DNA of 57,189 bases from Lachnospiraceae bacterium (lineage in GTDB: Bacteria > Bacillota > Clostridia > Lachnospirales > Lachnospiraceae), in contig JAFLSX010000008.1 of NCBI GenBank assembly GCA_022510705.1, positions 1 to 57,189 on the forward strand, written 5' to 3'. Both the position numbers and the translations under genes were made by a program. The notes under the pieces were generated by a model. It did no database searches, was not told the DNA's origin, and was given only the letters and a program-made list of their open reading frames with translations. Shown here one piece after another: positions 16,639 to 25,828 of this stretch (position 1 is its first letter; the number at the start of each line of letters is the position of its first letter).

Positions 16639-17037
16639 TTATGCAAATTTAGCCAAGACGGCATTGACAAATGCGCTTGCATTCTCCTGTCCGAATTTCT
16701 TGGCCAGCTCTACCGCTTCATTGATGGCTACACTCACCGGAACTTCCTCGTCGTACTGCATCTCGTACAACGCCAGCCGCAGCAGAGTCAGCTCCACCTT
16801 GCCCATACGGCTTACATCCCAGTTTTCAGCCTTTGCATTGATCTGTCCGTCTATCTCGGACAATTTCTCCATGATCTTACCGTACTTTGCGGCAATATAA
16901 TCCGAATCCGCATCGCTTCTGTCTGTCTCATCGTCCTCCAAAAACATCCGCATCTGCTCCGGCATATCCGCCAAATCATTAAATTCTACTCTGAAAAGCA
17001 GAAGAAAAATCTGCTCCCTCAGTTCCCGTCTGCTCAT
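16639..17037 (-). CDS. nusB: Transcription antitermination factor NusB
   Basis: A 132-aa helical protein starting MSRRELREQIFLLLF and ending in the conserved NEAVELAKKFGQENASAFVNAVLAKFA. NusB binds boxA RNA with NusE and supports rRNA antitermination. It follows the Asp23 gene by 22 bp, the usual Firmicutes pairing. Confidence 0.94.
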   Translation of the reverse strand: MSRRELREQIFLLLFRVEFNDLADMPEQMRMFLEDDETDRSDADSDYIAAKYGKIMEKLSEIDGQINAKAENWDVSRMGKVELTLLRLALYEMQYDEEVPVSVAINEAVELAKKFGQENASAFVNAVLAKFA

Positions 17038-17059
17038 ATCCGTTTATCCTGTCCGTATT

Positions 17060-17437
17060 CTATTTGCTCTTCGGCATAATGACACCGGCGATTCGGATAT
17101 TTACATCTGTTACCTGCAGTCCGGTCATGTTTTCAATCGCACTCTTAACCTTACCCTGAATCTGCTGGCTGATAGCGGGAATATTGTAGCCGTATTCCAC
17201 CGTCACATACAGATTGACCTTAACGTTCTTTTGAAGAATGTCCACCTTGACACCCTTTGTCACATTCTTTTTACTTACCTTGCTGATAATCTCACCGGGC
17301 ATACTGCCGCCCATGGCTGCTACGCCTTCTACCTCTTTGGCTGCAAGAGCCGCTATCATGGTAACCACGTCATCCGCTATCTGTACGGAGCCGATATTTT
17401 CCTCATCCTGTAAAACATGCGTATTTTTATTTTCCAT
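17060..17437 (-). CDS. Asp23/Gls24 family envelope stress response protein
   Basis: 125 aa. The family core is visible as GSVQIADDVVTMIAALAAKEVEGVAAM, then VKVNLYVTVEYGYNIP and the end VTDVNIRIAGVI. Asp23-type proteins gather at the membrane in Gram-positives and are linked to envelope stress. In many sporulating Firmicutes this gene directly follows spoIIIAH; here prfC, deoB and a transglutaminase gene lie between. A good promoter at 17528-17556 makes it the likely head of the nusB-xse-isp-dxs operon. Confidence 0.92.
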   Translation of the reverse strand: MENKNTHVLQDEENIGSVQIADDVVTMIAALAAKEVEGVAAMGGSMPGEIISKVSKKNVTKGVKVDILQKNVKVNLYVTVEYGYNIPAISQQIQGKVKSAIENMTGLQVTDVNIRIAGVIMPKSK

Positions 17438-17527
17438 CTCTGAAATCCTCCAAAAGGTCGGGCAGAACCCCTGTAATTATCCGCAGTATGAAGCTCAAGA
17501 GCTGTGCTCTTTCGCTCCTACGTTGAC

Positions 17528-17556
17528 AGTATACCACAAGATTTATTCATCCACAA
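17528..17556 (-). promoter_or_regulatory. Promoter of the Asp23-nusB operon
   Basis: The minus strand shows TTGTGG (17556-17551), 17 bp, then TATACT (17533-17528). It overlaps the 3' end of the upstream transglutaminase gene. Confidence 0.65.
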
Positions 17557-18841
17557 GCCAAAAAGTCATGGAATACTGCTCAAGATCCTCGGCATAAGCC
17601 ACCGAACCGCCTTCCGCATCCAGATAGTTAAAAATCTCATACTCTTCGATCAGGTGTCTGTAAAAAAGTGCATAGATTTCTTCATCGGCACATTTTAACG
17701 TCACATCCGTTTTCTTTTCCTCGTAGCCCTTTGCAAAGAAATCCGCAACTGCCGTTTCGTCATAATCCGTAAAATACGCACCTTCCATAACGTAATAGTT
17801 GGCATCCGTAGATATACAGGCCGGCACAGGCACAACATTCTCAATAAGATGAGTTTTTTCCAACTGCTCGGTTGTCACGCAAAGATAATCGTAATTGATG
17901 GCAGGCCGGGGCAATTCGTCTTCTTCCTCTTCCTCTGCCATTTGGTAGTAAGCATCTCCCCATGTGGCGTCCATATAGTAACTCACGCCGTCTATCCATA
18001 CCAGATTCCAAGCATGGCTTTCACCCCCATAGATACTCCCCTTGACCAATGTGGCTTTCACCCCCAGCCTTTCCAAAAGGTACTGAGCGGCTTTGGCATA
18101 ACCCTGACAGACGGACTCGTGGTTGACAAATACGGAGTAGATGTTCTGGCTGTCTTCCGCATCCCTTTTGTATTCCGTTTCCAAGACTATGGTTTCATAT
18201 ACGTACTTTACTTTTTCATAATCGGAAGCCTGGGAACTGATACCCTGCAAATATTGCTCCGCCTGGGCCTCAATCTGCTGCTGTCTTTCTTCTCTTTCCG
18301 CAGTATCCATTGTGTAAAGTCCGGTAAATCCCAGTCTGGCAATCACTCCGGTATAGGTATAGCAGGTATAGCTATAACCCCGTACAAAGAAAAGCTCGGG
18401 ATGGTCATTCATCAGACACTGAAATACCTTATCCAGCTGCGCTTCCTCCACCGCCAGCTCCGGCAGTAAGGATAGCTCGCCTTCCTCCTGCATCCCATCC
18501 AGGATCACATACATTTCCGCATACCAGCATTTTTCCGCATCTGACAAAAGTTCATAACAATAACGCCCTCTATGAATACTTTCAGCTAAAAGCTGCTCCA
18601 CGGAAAACTCTTCCATAGACGTATTCTCTGTGGATGGTATATCCATGAAGGCTCCGTCCATGGTGATACCGGATTCCTCCGCCCCTGCATCAGCCGGAGG
18701 CTGCACATCTTCTACCCGCCCTCTTAAACGGATGATGAGCAGACCTAAAAGAATCCCTGTAATACCCCAAAAAAGCAAATAGGCAATTCTTTTCGGTTGT
18801 TTCTTATTGTTCCAATCCTCTTGTTCTGAACGATACGACAA
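17543..18841 (-). CDS. Membrane-anchored transglutaminase-like (cysteine peptidase fold) protein
   Basis: 432 aa with one N-terminal transmembrane segment (about 20-38) and a large outside domain. The transglutaminase-core triad is visible as C245 in ESVCQGYAKA, H276 in SHAWNLV and D291 in YYMDATWGD. Such domains in anaerobes act as proteases or cross-linkers of cell-surface proteins; the substrate here is unknown. The start is TTG at 18841 with GAGAGG upstream. It sits downstream of prfC on the same strand. Confidence 0.8.
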   Translation of the reverse strand: MSYRSEQEDWNNKKQPKRIAYLLFWGITGILLGLLIIRLRGRVEDVQPPADAGAEESGITMDGAFMDIPSTENTSMEEFSVEQLLAESIHRGRYCYELLSDAEKCWYAEMYVILDGMQEEGELSLLPELAVEEAQLDKVFQCLMNDHPELFFVRGYSYTCYTYTGVIARLGFTGLYTMDTAEREERQQQIEAQAEQYLQGISSQASDYEKVKYVYETIVLETEYKRDAEDSQNIYSVFVNHESVCQGYAKAAQYLLERLGVKATLVKGSIYGGESHAWNLVWIDGVSYYMDATWGDAYYQMAEEEEEDELPRPAINYDYLCVTTEQLEKTHLIENVVPVPACISTDANYYVMEGAYFTDYDETAVADFFAKGYEEKKTDVTLKCADEEIYALFYRHLIEEYEIFNYLDAEGGSVAYAEDLEQYSMTFWLVDE

Positions 18842-18861
18842 ATTAAAACCTCTCTTATAAA

Positions 18862-20457
18862 TCAGTTACGGCCGAATTCGGAAAGTACCAGTCCTTCGTT
18901 GCGCTCTACGGTCATACCCACGCTCCAGGCATTGACAAAAAGCAGAAGGGGATTCCCCTTTAAATCCTGTATTTTCTTCATATCTGAGGTACCGGTGATT
19001 TTCCCTATATCCAAATCCTTGTTTTCAATCCAGCGGATATGCTCATAGGGCAGCGGCTCTAAACGAATTTCCACATTGTATTCGTTTTCCAGCCGATACT
19101 TTAAAACGTCAAACTGCAGTACTCCCACTACACCTACTATGATTTCCTCCATACCGGTATTAAATTCCTGAAAGATCTGAATGGCACCTTCCTGAGCTAT
19201 CTGGGTCACACCCTTGATAAACTGTTTCCGTTTCATGGTATCTAACTGACGGACCCTGGCAAAATGCTCCGGTGCAAAAGTGGGTATGCCCTCATAACGG
19301 AATTTTTCCTTAGGCATACACAGGGTATCTCCGATGGAAAAAATGCCCGGATCGAATACACCGATAATATCTCCTGCATAAGCTTCCGAGAGAATCTTTC
19401 TTTCGTCCGCCATCAACTGCTGGGGTTGGGAAAGACGCATCACCTTATCCCCCTGTACATGGCGCACCTCCATGCTGGCATCAAATTTTCCGGAACAGAT
19501 GCGCATGAATGCGATCCTATCCCGATGCGCCTTATTCATATTGGCCTGAATCTTAAAGACAAAGGCGGAAAATTCGCTCTCCACCGGATCTATCAGTCCG
19601 GCATCCGCTTTTCTGGCAAGGGGTGTGGTCGTCATTTCCAAAAAGTATTTTAAGAAGACCTCTACACCGAAATTTGTCAGGGCGGAACCAAAAAATACCG
19701 GGGTCAGCTCCCCTCCTCTGACTGTTTCCAAATCAAATTCCGCACTGGCGCCGTCTAACAGTTCGATTTCATCATAGAGCTTGTCCGCTGCAGCTTCACC
19801 GATAAAAGATATTAACCTCTCTCTATCTTCCACGGGTACTTCGGTGGTTTCTCCTTCTTTTGTACCTTTCTGGGTATCGGAATAGAGCAACACCGCCTGC
19901 TTATTGCGGTCATAGACGCCCTTAAAGTCCTTGCCGGAACCAATGGGCCAATTTATGGGGCAGGTATCAATGCCCAGTTCTTTTTCAATTTCATCCAAGA
20001 GTTCAAAAGTATCGTTGGCATCCCTATCCATCTTATTAATAAAGGTAAAGATGGGAATTTTCCGCATAACGCAAACCTTAAAAAGCTTCCGTGTCTGCGC
20101 CTCCACACCTTTGGAGGCGTCAATGACCATGACGGCGGAGTCCGCTGCCATTAAGGTTCGGTAAGTATCCTCCGAGAAATCCTGATGTCCCGGAGTATCC
20201 AGTATATTGATGCAGAAGCCATCATATTCAAACTGCAGTACGGAAGATGTGACCGAAATACCTCTTTCCTTTTCAATTTCCATCCAGTCCGATACCGCAT
20301 GTCTGGCGGTGGCTTTCCCTTTGACACTGCCCGCTAAATTGATGGCACCGCCGTAGAGTAAGAACTTTTCCGTCAGAGTGGTCTTACCCGCATCGGGGTG
20401 GGATATAATGGCAAATGTTCTTCTTCTGTTTATTTCGTTTGCATAATCTGCTGCCAC
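18862..20457 (-). CDS. prfC: Peptide chain release factor 3
   Basis: GTPase that recycles RF1/RF2 after termination. G1 SHPDAGKTTLTEK, switch region GISVTSSVLQFEY, G3 DTPGHQDFSEDTYRTL and G4 NKMDRD are present. I choose GTG at 20457, preceded by GGAGG at 8 nt, giving 531 aa; a TTG at 20472 would itself lie in the ribosome binding site. It is 35 bp downstream of deoB. Confidence 0.96.
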   Translation of the reverse strand: MAADYANEINRRRTFAIISHPDAGKTTLTEKFLLYGGAINLAGSVKGKATARHAVSDWMEIEKERGISVTSSVLQFEYDGFCINILDTPGHQDFSEDTYRTLMAADSAVMVIDASKGVEAQTRKLFKVCVMRKIPIFTFINKMDRDANDTFELLDEIEKELGIDTCPINWPIGSGKDFKGVYDRNKQAVLLYSDTQKGTKEGETTEVPVEDRERLISFIGEAAADKLYDEIELLDGASAEFDLETVRGGELTPVFFGSALTNFGVEVFLKYFLEMTTTPLARKADAGLIDPVESEFSAFVFKIQANMNKAHRDRIAFMRICSGKFDASMEVRHVQGDKVMRLSQPQQLMADERKILSEAYAGDIIGVFDPGIFSIGDTLCMPKEKFRYEGIPTFAPEHFARVRQLDTMKRKQFIKGVTQIAQEGAIQIFQEFNTGMEEIIVGVVGVLQFDVLKYRLENEYNVEIRLEPLPYEHIRWIENKDLDIGKITGTSDMKKIQDLKGNPLLLFVNAWSVGMTVERNEGLVLSEFGRN

Positions 20458-20492
20458 GATTTTGTCCTCCAAAATTATTCTCCGAATAGTAT

Positions 20493-21668
20493 TTACAGCA
20501 TGCTTTCCGCAGGAAAGGCAGGTTCAATGTCAAAAGCTTTCAGTACGGTTGCACCGATATCCGCAAAAGCTGCTCTGGTGCCTCGGCTGCCCGGCCGTAT
20601 GCCGGCACCATACATCAAAAAGGGAGTATATTCCCGGGTGTGGTCCGTGGTTGCGCTATAGCCCGGATCACAGCCGTGATCGGCGGTTATCATAAGAATA
20701 TCCTCATCCCGCAGTGCTGCTAAAAACTCAGGCAGTCTTTTATCAAATGCACTCAGAGCTTTTGCATAGCCGTCCACATCTCTGCGGTGCCCGTAGAGCA
20801 TATCAAAATCCACCAGATTAACAAAGCAAAGTCCTTCAAAATCCTTATGCAGATACTCGGAAAGTCTCTCCATACCCTCTTCATTGCCCCCGGTATAGAC
20901 ATGCTCCGTAATACCGTCCCCCGCAAAAATATCATAAATCTTTCCTACGGCAATGACGTCCTTCCCCTGCTCTTTCAGCTGATTTAACATAGTTGTTCCG
21001 GGGGGCTTTAGGGAAAAATCATGCCGGCGGGGCGTACGTGTAAAACTGCCCGGGCCGCCTACAAAGGGCCTGGCAATGACCCGTCCGACACTATGGGGGC
21101 CCGTAAGAATCTCCCTGGCTATCCTGCAATCCTCGTAAAGCTCTTCAATAGGTACAATCTCTTCATGCGCTGCAATCTGGAAAACACTGTCCGCGGAAGT
21201 ATAGACGATCAAGCTGCCCGTCCTCATATGCTCCTCTCCGTAGGCTTCGATGACCGCTGTCCCTGAATATGGAGCGTTGCAAAGGATATCTCTGCCTGTC
21301 TGCTCCCTAAAAGGCGCAAGCACCTCCTCGGGAAATCCTTTCGGATACACAGGCAGCGGTTGTCCGGAACAGACACCCGCTATTTCCCAATGTCCTATGG
21401 TAGTATCCTTCCCCATGGAAGCTTCCTTCATACGGGCATAGGCCCCTGCGGGCTCCTTAACCCTGCCCGGGACGGTCACACCGTCTATATTAAAAAGGCC
21501 TAGTTTTCCCAGGGTGGGCAGGGAAAAGAAGGGACTTTTCGCTACTGTACCAAGCGTATTTACTCCCATGTCCGTGACATTGTCACCGACACTGTCACCA
21601 AAGGCTTCCGCATCCGGCATGGCGCCCACCCCAAAACTGTCCAAAACAATTAAAAATACCCGTTTCAT
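20493..21668 (-). CDS. deoB: Phosphopentomutase
   Basis: Interconverts ribose (deoxyribose) 1- and 5-phosphates in nucleoside salvage. Alkaline-phosphatase-superfamily signature VLDSFGVGAMPDA at the start, GKDTTIGHWEIAG (phosphorylated Thr region), and metal ligands in DFDMLYGHRRDVDGYA and ITADHGCDP. 391 aa, normal length. It carries its own promoter between it and spoIIIAH. No other nucleoside gene is adjacent. Confidence 0.96.
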   Translation of the reverse strand: MKRVFLIVLDSFGVGAMPDAEAFGDSVGDNVTDMGVNTLGTVAKSPFFSLPTLGKLGLFNIDGVTVPGRVKEPAGAYARMKEASMGKDTTIGHWEIAGVCSGQPLPVYPKGFPEEVLAPFREQTGRDILCNAPYSGTAVIEAYGEEHMRTGSLIVYTSADSVFQIAAHEEIVPIEELYEDCRIAREILTGPHSVGRVIARPFVGGPGSFTRTPRRHDFSLKPPGTTMLNQLKEQGKDVIAVGKIYDIFAGDGITEHVYTGGNEEGMERLSEYLHKDFEGLCFVNLVDFDMLYGHRRDVDGYAKALSAFDKRLPEFLAALRDEDILMITADHGCDPGYSATTDHTREYTPFLMYGAGIRPGSRGTRAAFADIGATVLKAFDIEPAFPAESML

Positions 21669-21708
21669 CTATGTATCCCTCGTACTTTTTCGTTTTCTTA
21701 CCAGTGTG

Positions 21709-21737
21709 AGTATACCATAATCTTCCTTACTGCACAA
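21709..21737 (-). promoter_or_regulatory. Promoter of deoB-prfC
   Basis: The minus strand has TTGTGC (21737-21732), 17 bp, then TATACT (21714-21709). The -35 overlaps the spoIIIAH 3' end, so deoB-prfC is separable from the sporulation operon. Confidence 0.6.
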
Positions 21738-22461
21738 CTGTACTGATCACGATATTTTCCGCGGGCTGATTGGTTTTTCTCTTAACAATATCCTCTATTT
21801 GTGCCCTTTGGGCATCGGTCAGTTCCGGCAAATTAACTACCACATCCACACTGCCGTCACTGATACTGACTACTACATCCGTAAAACCTTTAGCCTCCAG
21901 CAGAATTTCTGCTTCCATCTCCTGCTCGGCTATGGTCGTCATGGCTACCATAGTATCCACTGCACTCTGCTTTTGTTCGTCACTTAAGGTAGTGCTGTTG
22001 ATGATTTCCAACAGGGTCTCCTTATTTTTAGCCCGAACCTGCTCTTTTAACATCTTCGCTTCGGAAAGCGTTCCTATGGAAGCCGAACCGGTAAAGATTG
22101 CTTCTCCGGGAATCTCGCCATCGGAAGGCGTTTCTACCTCTCCGGATGCCAGGGTGATGTCATCGGGCAGATAGTTTTCTGTGATTTCATCCACATCCGA
22201 ATCCAGGCTCTCGATTTCCGTCAGGGAAATATCCTCTAAATCTTCCTCTGACAGATCCAACAGACCGTCCAGATAATAATCCCCATCCAATGCGTCTGAA
22301 GTGATCGATCCCGGCTGTGTAATTGTTTGTACATCTCCGGAGGTTGGTACATATTCCTCTTCTTTAAGGCTGTTCGATGTGAACTGTAAATATCCCGCAA
22401 CCGCAATCATAATTGCCAGTGCAGTAATCATAAGTTGGTTCTTTTTTAAAATATTCTTCAC
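21727..22461 (-). CDS. spoIIIAH: Stage III sporulation protein AH
   Basis: Mother-cell channel component that binds forespore SpoIIQ. One N-terminal membrane segment (about 10-27) is followed by a long acidic linker, then the YscJ/FliF-like domain with GFTDVVVSISDGSVDVVVN and AQIEDIVKRKT near the C-terminus. The start is GTG at 22461, with AAAGGGGAG upstream; a longer frame to 22497 covers that site. 244 aa. Last gene of the spoIIIA operon. Confidence 0.92.
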   Translation of the reverse strand: MKNILKKNQLMITALAIMIAVAGYLQFTSNSLKEEEYVPTSGDVQTITQPGSITSDALDGDYYLDGLLDLSEEDLEDISLTEIESLDSDVDEITENYLPDDITLASGEVETPSDGEIPGEAIFTGSASIGTLSEAKMLKEQVRAKNKETLLEIINSTTLSDEQKQSAVDTMVAMTTIAEQEMEAEILLEAKGFTDVVVSISDGSVDVVVNLPELTDAQRAQIEDIVKRKTNQPAENIVISTVVQ

Positions 22462-22543
22462 CTTATTCTCCCCTTTGCTGGCTGCTTGCCAGTTCATTTT
22501 GCTATTTCATTATATTAACCTGTTCGTCCTGCTATGCATGCGG

Positions 22544-23131
22544 TTATGAATTTGTACCATCCAATTTCATTACCTTCACACGGTGGGCTTCTATCCCGAA
22601 AATGACCCGCACCGCATCCAGTATCTCCATACTCACATTGCCTTTACCTGCTCCCTCGGCCAGTACGATAACACCTTCCACCCGGGGCGTGATGGTCTTA
22701 ATCACATAGGGCGTGGACACACCGCTTTCGGAAAGGTATACGGTTACCTCCTCCTTATCCTCTGCCCTGATCAATCTGCTGCCGCCTTCCCCGTCCAGTT
22801 CCTCTGTCTCCGACAAGGAAGCGGAAACATCCTTTTCCAATACTACCTCCGCCGAGGAACTGAGAGTAATCATGACCTTAACCTCGCCTGCTCCGTCCAG
22901 ACAGCTTAAGACCGCTTCCAGCCGCCTCTCCAGGCTCTCCACATATGCATCCTCGTCCATATAATAACTAACGTTATTATTTTCATCATTTCCTGTATTT
23001 ACCGGATTTTGCACCACATCCGCATCCTTCTTTTTAACCGGTATGGCGATCACCATCAAGAGGATCCCCACTAGCACGACTACGATCAAATTGTTTTTAT
23101 TCTTAAAAAACGCAGCAGCTTTTTCAATCAT
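22544..23131 (-). CDS. spoIIIAG: Stage III sporulation protein AG
   Basis: 195 aa; N-terminal membrane helix (about 14-28) and ring-building YscJ/FliF-like domain with LEAVLSCLDGAGEVKVMITL and VEGVIVLAEGAG. It forms the large mother-cell ring of the SpoIIIA-SpoIIQ feeding channel. Its start overlaps the spoIIIAF stop by 8 bp. Confidence 0.93.
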   Translation of the reverse strand: MIEKAAAFFKNKNNLIVVVLVGILLMVIAIPVKKKDADVVQNPVNTGNDENNNVSYYMDEDAYVESLERRLEAVLSCLDGAGEVKVMITLSSSAEVVLEKDVSASLSETEELDGEGGSRLIRAEDKEEVTVYLSESGVSTPYVIKTITPRVEGVIVLAEGAGKGNVSMEILDAVRVIFGIEAHRVKVMKLDGTNS

Positions 23132-23588
23132 TTAGCTTCACCTCAATTCTCTCAACCAGTCTTTCGGATCCTGCGGTTTCCACTGCGGCGGTGCCTGTCA
23201 GCACTTCGCCTCCGCTCTCTTTTTCCGCTTCTTCCATATCTTCTTTTGCCTCTTCTTCCCCCATATTCTGGCTGTCAATTCTGGATTTAATTTCTTCCAA
23301 TGTCATCTGCTCTAACAGAGTCTGCGCCCGGTCTTCCGTTCTGTCTGCATCCTCCGTACCCTGACGAAGCATTTCGTCATACCATATGACCCGTTCTCCA
23401 AAGGATTGCGTACTTCCTCTTCCGAAAATCCCCATAATGGGACTGATAAACTGCGCCAGCACCATGATACTGATCAATAACCGAATATATTTTCCGTAAG
23501 TTTCAGAGGGTTTAAAATGCAGCAACATCTGTGCACATACCACAAAAATACCCACTCCTTTGATCACCTGAAGCAGAGATTCACCCAT
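23124..23588 (-). CDS. spoIIIAF: Stage III sporulation protein AF
   Basis: 154 aa with two N-terminal membrane helices (about 5-24 and 35-55) and a polar acidic C-terminal domain, the usual SpoIIIAF layout. Identified mainly by position between spoIIIAE and spoIIIAG and the fitting topology; sequence conservation is low in this family. Confidence 0.88.
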   Translation of the reverse strand: MGESLLQVIKGVGIFVVCAQMLLHFKPSETYGKYIRLLISIMVLAQFISPIMGIFGRGSTQSFGERVIWYDEMLRQGTEDADRTEDRAQTLLEQMTLEEIKSRIDSQNMGEEEAKEDMEEAEKESGGEVLTGTAAVETAGSERLVERIEVKLND

Positions 23589-23609
23589 TCATATCATCCA
23601 TACCTTTCT

Positions 23610-24674
23610 TTAAAATCCCCTATTGGTGGTATAGGCGGCTATGGAAATGGTAACCAAAAACAATAACAGCGCTGTTCCCACCGTCTTAAACAGGAGTTCA
23701 CTCCCACTGCCCACCTTATTGGTACAGCCGGTAATTCTTTTATCGCTTACCACCCCCAAGAGTCCGGCAGCAGCTTTTAATAGAATTGCCGTAACCAGAA
23801 TCTGCAAAAGCGGTGCGGCCGCCATACCGATGAGCAGTAAAAGCAGCACGATTCCCAAACTGTTTTTAATGATTACGGCAGAACCGACCACAGTCTCCAT
23901 CACCCCGTCCGCGGCATCTCCAACACCCGGTATAGCCCCTATGAGTTTCTGCAATACTCCTGCATTTACCGAATCCATAGCAGGTGTTATCATAGATTGC
24001 AGGGCGCTGATACCGATCACCGTACCCAAAAGAGTCTTTAACAGAAAACGAATTCCCTTTTCCAAACCCTCCACTAACAGCGTCAGTCTCTCCTCAATCC
24101 AGAGCCCATTAACCACGGAAAGCAGCACATAACTGTAGATCAACGGAAGCACCAGCTTTAATAAAATATTCTCTACAATGTAAATGATGAAAATGAGTAT
24201 CTGGTAACCTGCAGAAGCCGTCAGACTTCCCTGGGCCACGCCGATGGAGAGAAAATAGGCGGGGATAAAGACCTCAATAAATGCTACGATCTGCTCCATG
24301 GCCGTGGATGCTACCCCAGCCGCTTCCAGAAAGCATTTCATTAAAATGACGATCATCAGCAGATAGGTAAAATAGAATCCGATATCCGCAATCTGATGAT
24401 TATCAAATATTTCTATGAAATGGGAGAGTAAAGCTGCTATGATTCCCAGCACCAGAACCCAGATAAATATCTGCTTAACAGATGACAGATCGGCAATAAA
24501 GCCATCTACGATCATCTTAAGGGTATCTGAGATGCAGCCCAGTATATCACCCCTTAGCAGCCTTTGCAGAAGGCCTTGCAGATCCGGAGCAGAGGATGGA
24601 AAAAGTTCTTCCAGTTTTTGTTCCAAAGTCCCTAACCCATAATCTTCCCAGATCTTGTCCAATTGAATTGTCAT
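23610..24674 (-). CDS. spoIIIAE: Stage III sporulation protein AE
   Basis: Multi-pass membrane protein of the SpoIIIA complex, 354 aa, about eight hydrophobic segments. Family-like stretches include LGTVIGISALQSMITPAMDSV and LIGAIPGVGDAADGVMETVVGSAVIIKNSLG. Start at 24674 is set by GGGGAGG upstream; the frame is open to 24743 but without a site. Confidence 0.93.
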   Translation of the reverse strand: MTIQLDKIWEDYGLGTLEQKLEELFPSSAPDLQGLLQRLLRGDILGCISDTLKMIVDGFIADLSSVKQIFIWVLVLGIIAALLSHFIEIFDNHQIADIGFYFTYLLMIVILMKCFLEAAGVASTAMEQIVAFIEVFIPAYFLSIGVAQGSLTASAGYQILIFIIYIVENILLKLVLPLIYSYVLLSVVNGLWIEERLTLLVEGLEKGIRFLLKTLLGTVIGISALQSMITPAMDSVNAGVLQKLIGAIPGVGDAADGVMETVVGSAVIIKNSLGIVLLLLLIGMAAAPLLQILVTAILLKAAAGLLGVVSDKRITGCTNKVGSGSELLFKTVGTALLLFLVTISIAAYTTNRGF

Positions 24675-24687
24675 AGGATGCCTCCCC

Positions 24688-25074
24688 TCACAGGAATCCC
24701 TGTATCTGCTCAATGACTGCCAACAGAATCGGAAGTCCCGCAACCATGACGCTTAGTTTTCCCAACACCTCAATTTGTCCTGCTATGGAAGAAAAACCCG
24801 CATCTTTACAGATTCCGGCGCTGAATTCGCAGATGTAGGTAATACCCACAATTTTAAGCAGGGTTCCCAGATAGTTTTCATTGCCCGTCATATATCCCTG
24901 CAAGATTTCAAATCGTCCCATGAGAGAAAACAAACTCTGTACCACATAGTAAAATATGAGTACTGCCGCCCCAAAGCCTATGTAGTGAGAATATTCCTGT
25001 TTTTCTCCTTTAAAAAGCAGAGCAAAGAGTACGCCCACGATACCCAACATACCGACCTTCATTACTTCTCCCAT
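24688..25074 (-). CDS. spoIIIAD: Stage III sporulation protein AD
   Basis: A 128-aa membrane protein with four hydrophobic segments and the family's C-terminal pattern CEFSAGICKDAGFSSIAGQIEVLGKLSVMV. Two close ATG codons (25074 and 25062) both have purine-rich sites; the first is used. It lies between AC and AE in the canonical order. Confidence 0.92.
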   Translation of the reverse strand: MGEVMKVGMLGIVGVLFALLFKGEKQEYSHYIGFGAAVLIFYYVVQSLFSLMGRFEILQGYMTGNENYLGTLLKIVGITYICEFSAGICKDAGFSSIAGQIEVLGKLSVMVAGLPILLAVIEQIQGFL

Positions 25075-25089
25075 GCCGTCTCTCCCATT

Positions 25090-25284
25090 CTATAAAGAAA
25101 ACAACGCCTGGATTGTGGAAAAAAGCTCGTATATGTAGGGCACAATCCAGGTAAGCACCAGAATCAGACCGGCTAAGCTTAGCAAAAAAGCCTGTTCCTC
25201 CCGACCACTGTGCCGCAAGACCTGATTTAAGATGGTTACCAGAATTCCAACCGCCGCAATTTTAAATATCAGACTGACCTCCAT
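25090..25284 (-). CDS. spoIIIAC: Stage III sporulation protein AC
   Basis: 64 aa with two transmembrane helices and the conserved EVSLIFKIAAVGILVTILNQVL. GGAGGAAAC precedes the ATG. Size, sequence and operon position all fit SpoIIIAC. Confidence 0.94.
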   Translation of the reverse strand: MEVSLIFKIAAVGILVTILNQVLRHSGREEQAFLLSLAGLILVLTWIVPYIYELFSTIQALFSL

Positions 25285-25312
25285 GTTTCCTCCTTAGAAG
25301 TTTAATCTTGAT

Positions 25313-25828
25313 TTAATACAATACTATTATCAATAGCAGACCGCACATAATACCCATCCCGGCGGCCAGTTTTCCCTGTTTCTCCAATGCAGCCTCCCTG
25401 CTGTCTATCGCACCGTTTAGCATATCCCGATATTGTTCAATGGCGCGTATCTGCATTCTGCTATCCTGTAAGCCGCAACAGTCCGGAAAGCTTAAAAAGA
25501 TTTCCTTTTCCCGCTCCGTTACCGGCAAATGTTTTAAGGATCTTTCCATTACCGCATGCCAGCATTCCCTAAAACTGTTTTCTTTTCTTTTCATGCCTGC
25601 ATGAATTTCCAACAGAGCTCCCCTGTACGGCTCTTCCACTCTCTCCCCCACCTTTTTGCAACATTCCGGCAGTGCAGTCTTTCCGTATCCGATTTCGCTC
25701 ATAAACAGCTCCAGAATCTGCCGCATGGACTGCAAATGACCTAAGCCCAGATAAAAACGTTTCCGATACCAGAAACCGATTCCGCTGCATCCCGCCATAA
25801 TCAGCCCCGCTCCCATTATCCGCAGCAT
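25313..25828 (-). CDS. spoIIIAB: Stage III sporulation protein AB
   Basis: 171 aa; a short N-terminal membrane helix, a helical GspF-like cytosolic middle with LGHLQSMRQILELFMSEIGYG, and a C-terminal membrane helix. It overlaps the spoIIIAA stop by 13 bp, implying coupling. Thought to act with the AA ATPase in channel assembly. Confidence 0.93.
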   Translation of the reverse strand: MLRIMGAGLIMAGCSGIGFWYRKRFYLGLGHLQSMRQILELFMSEIGYGKTALPECCKKVGERVEEPYRGALLEIHAGMKRKENSFRECWHAVMERSLKHLPVTEREKEIFLSFPDCCGLQDSRMQIRAIEQYRDMLNGAIDSREAALEKQGKLAAGMGIMCGLLLIIVLY

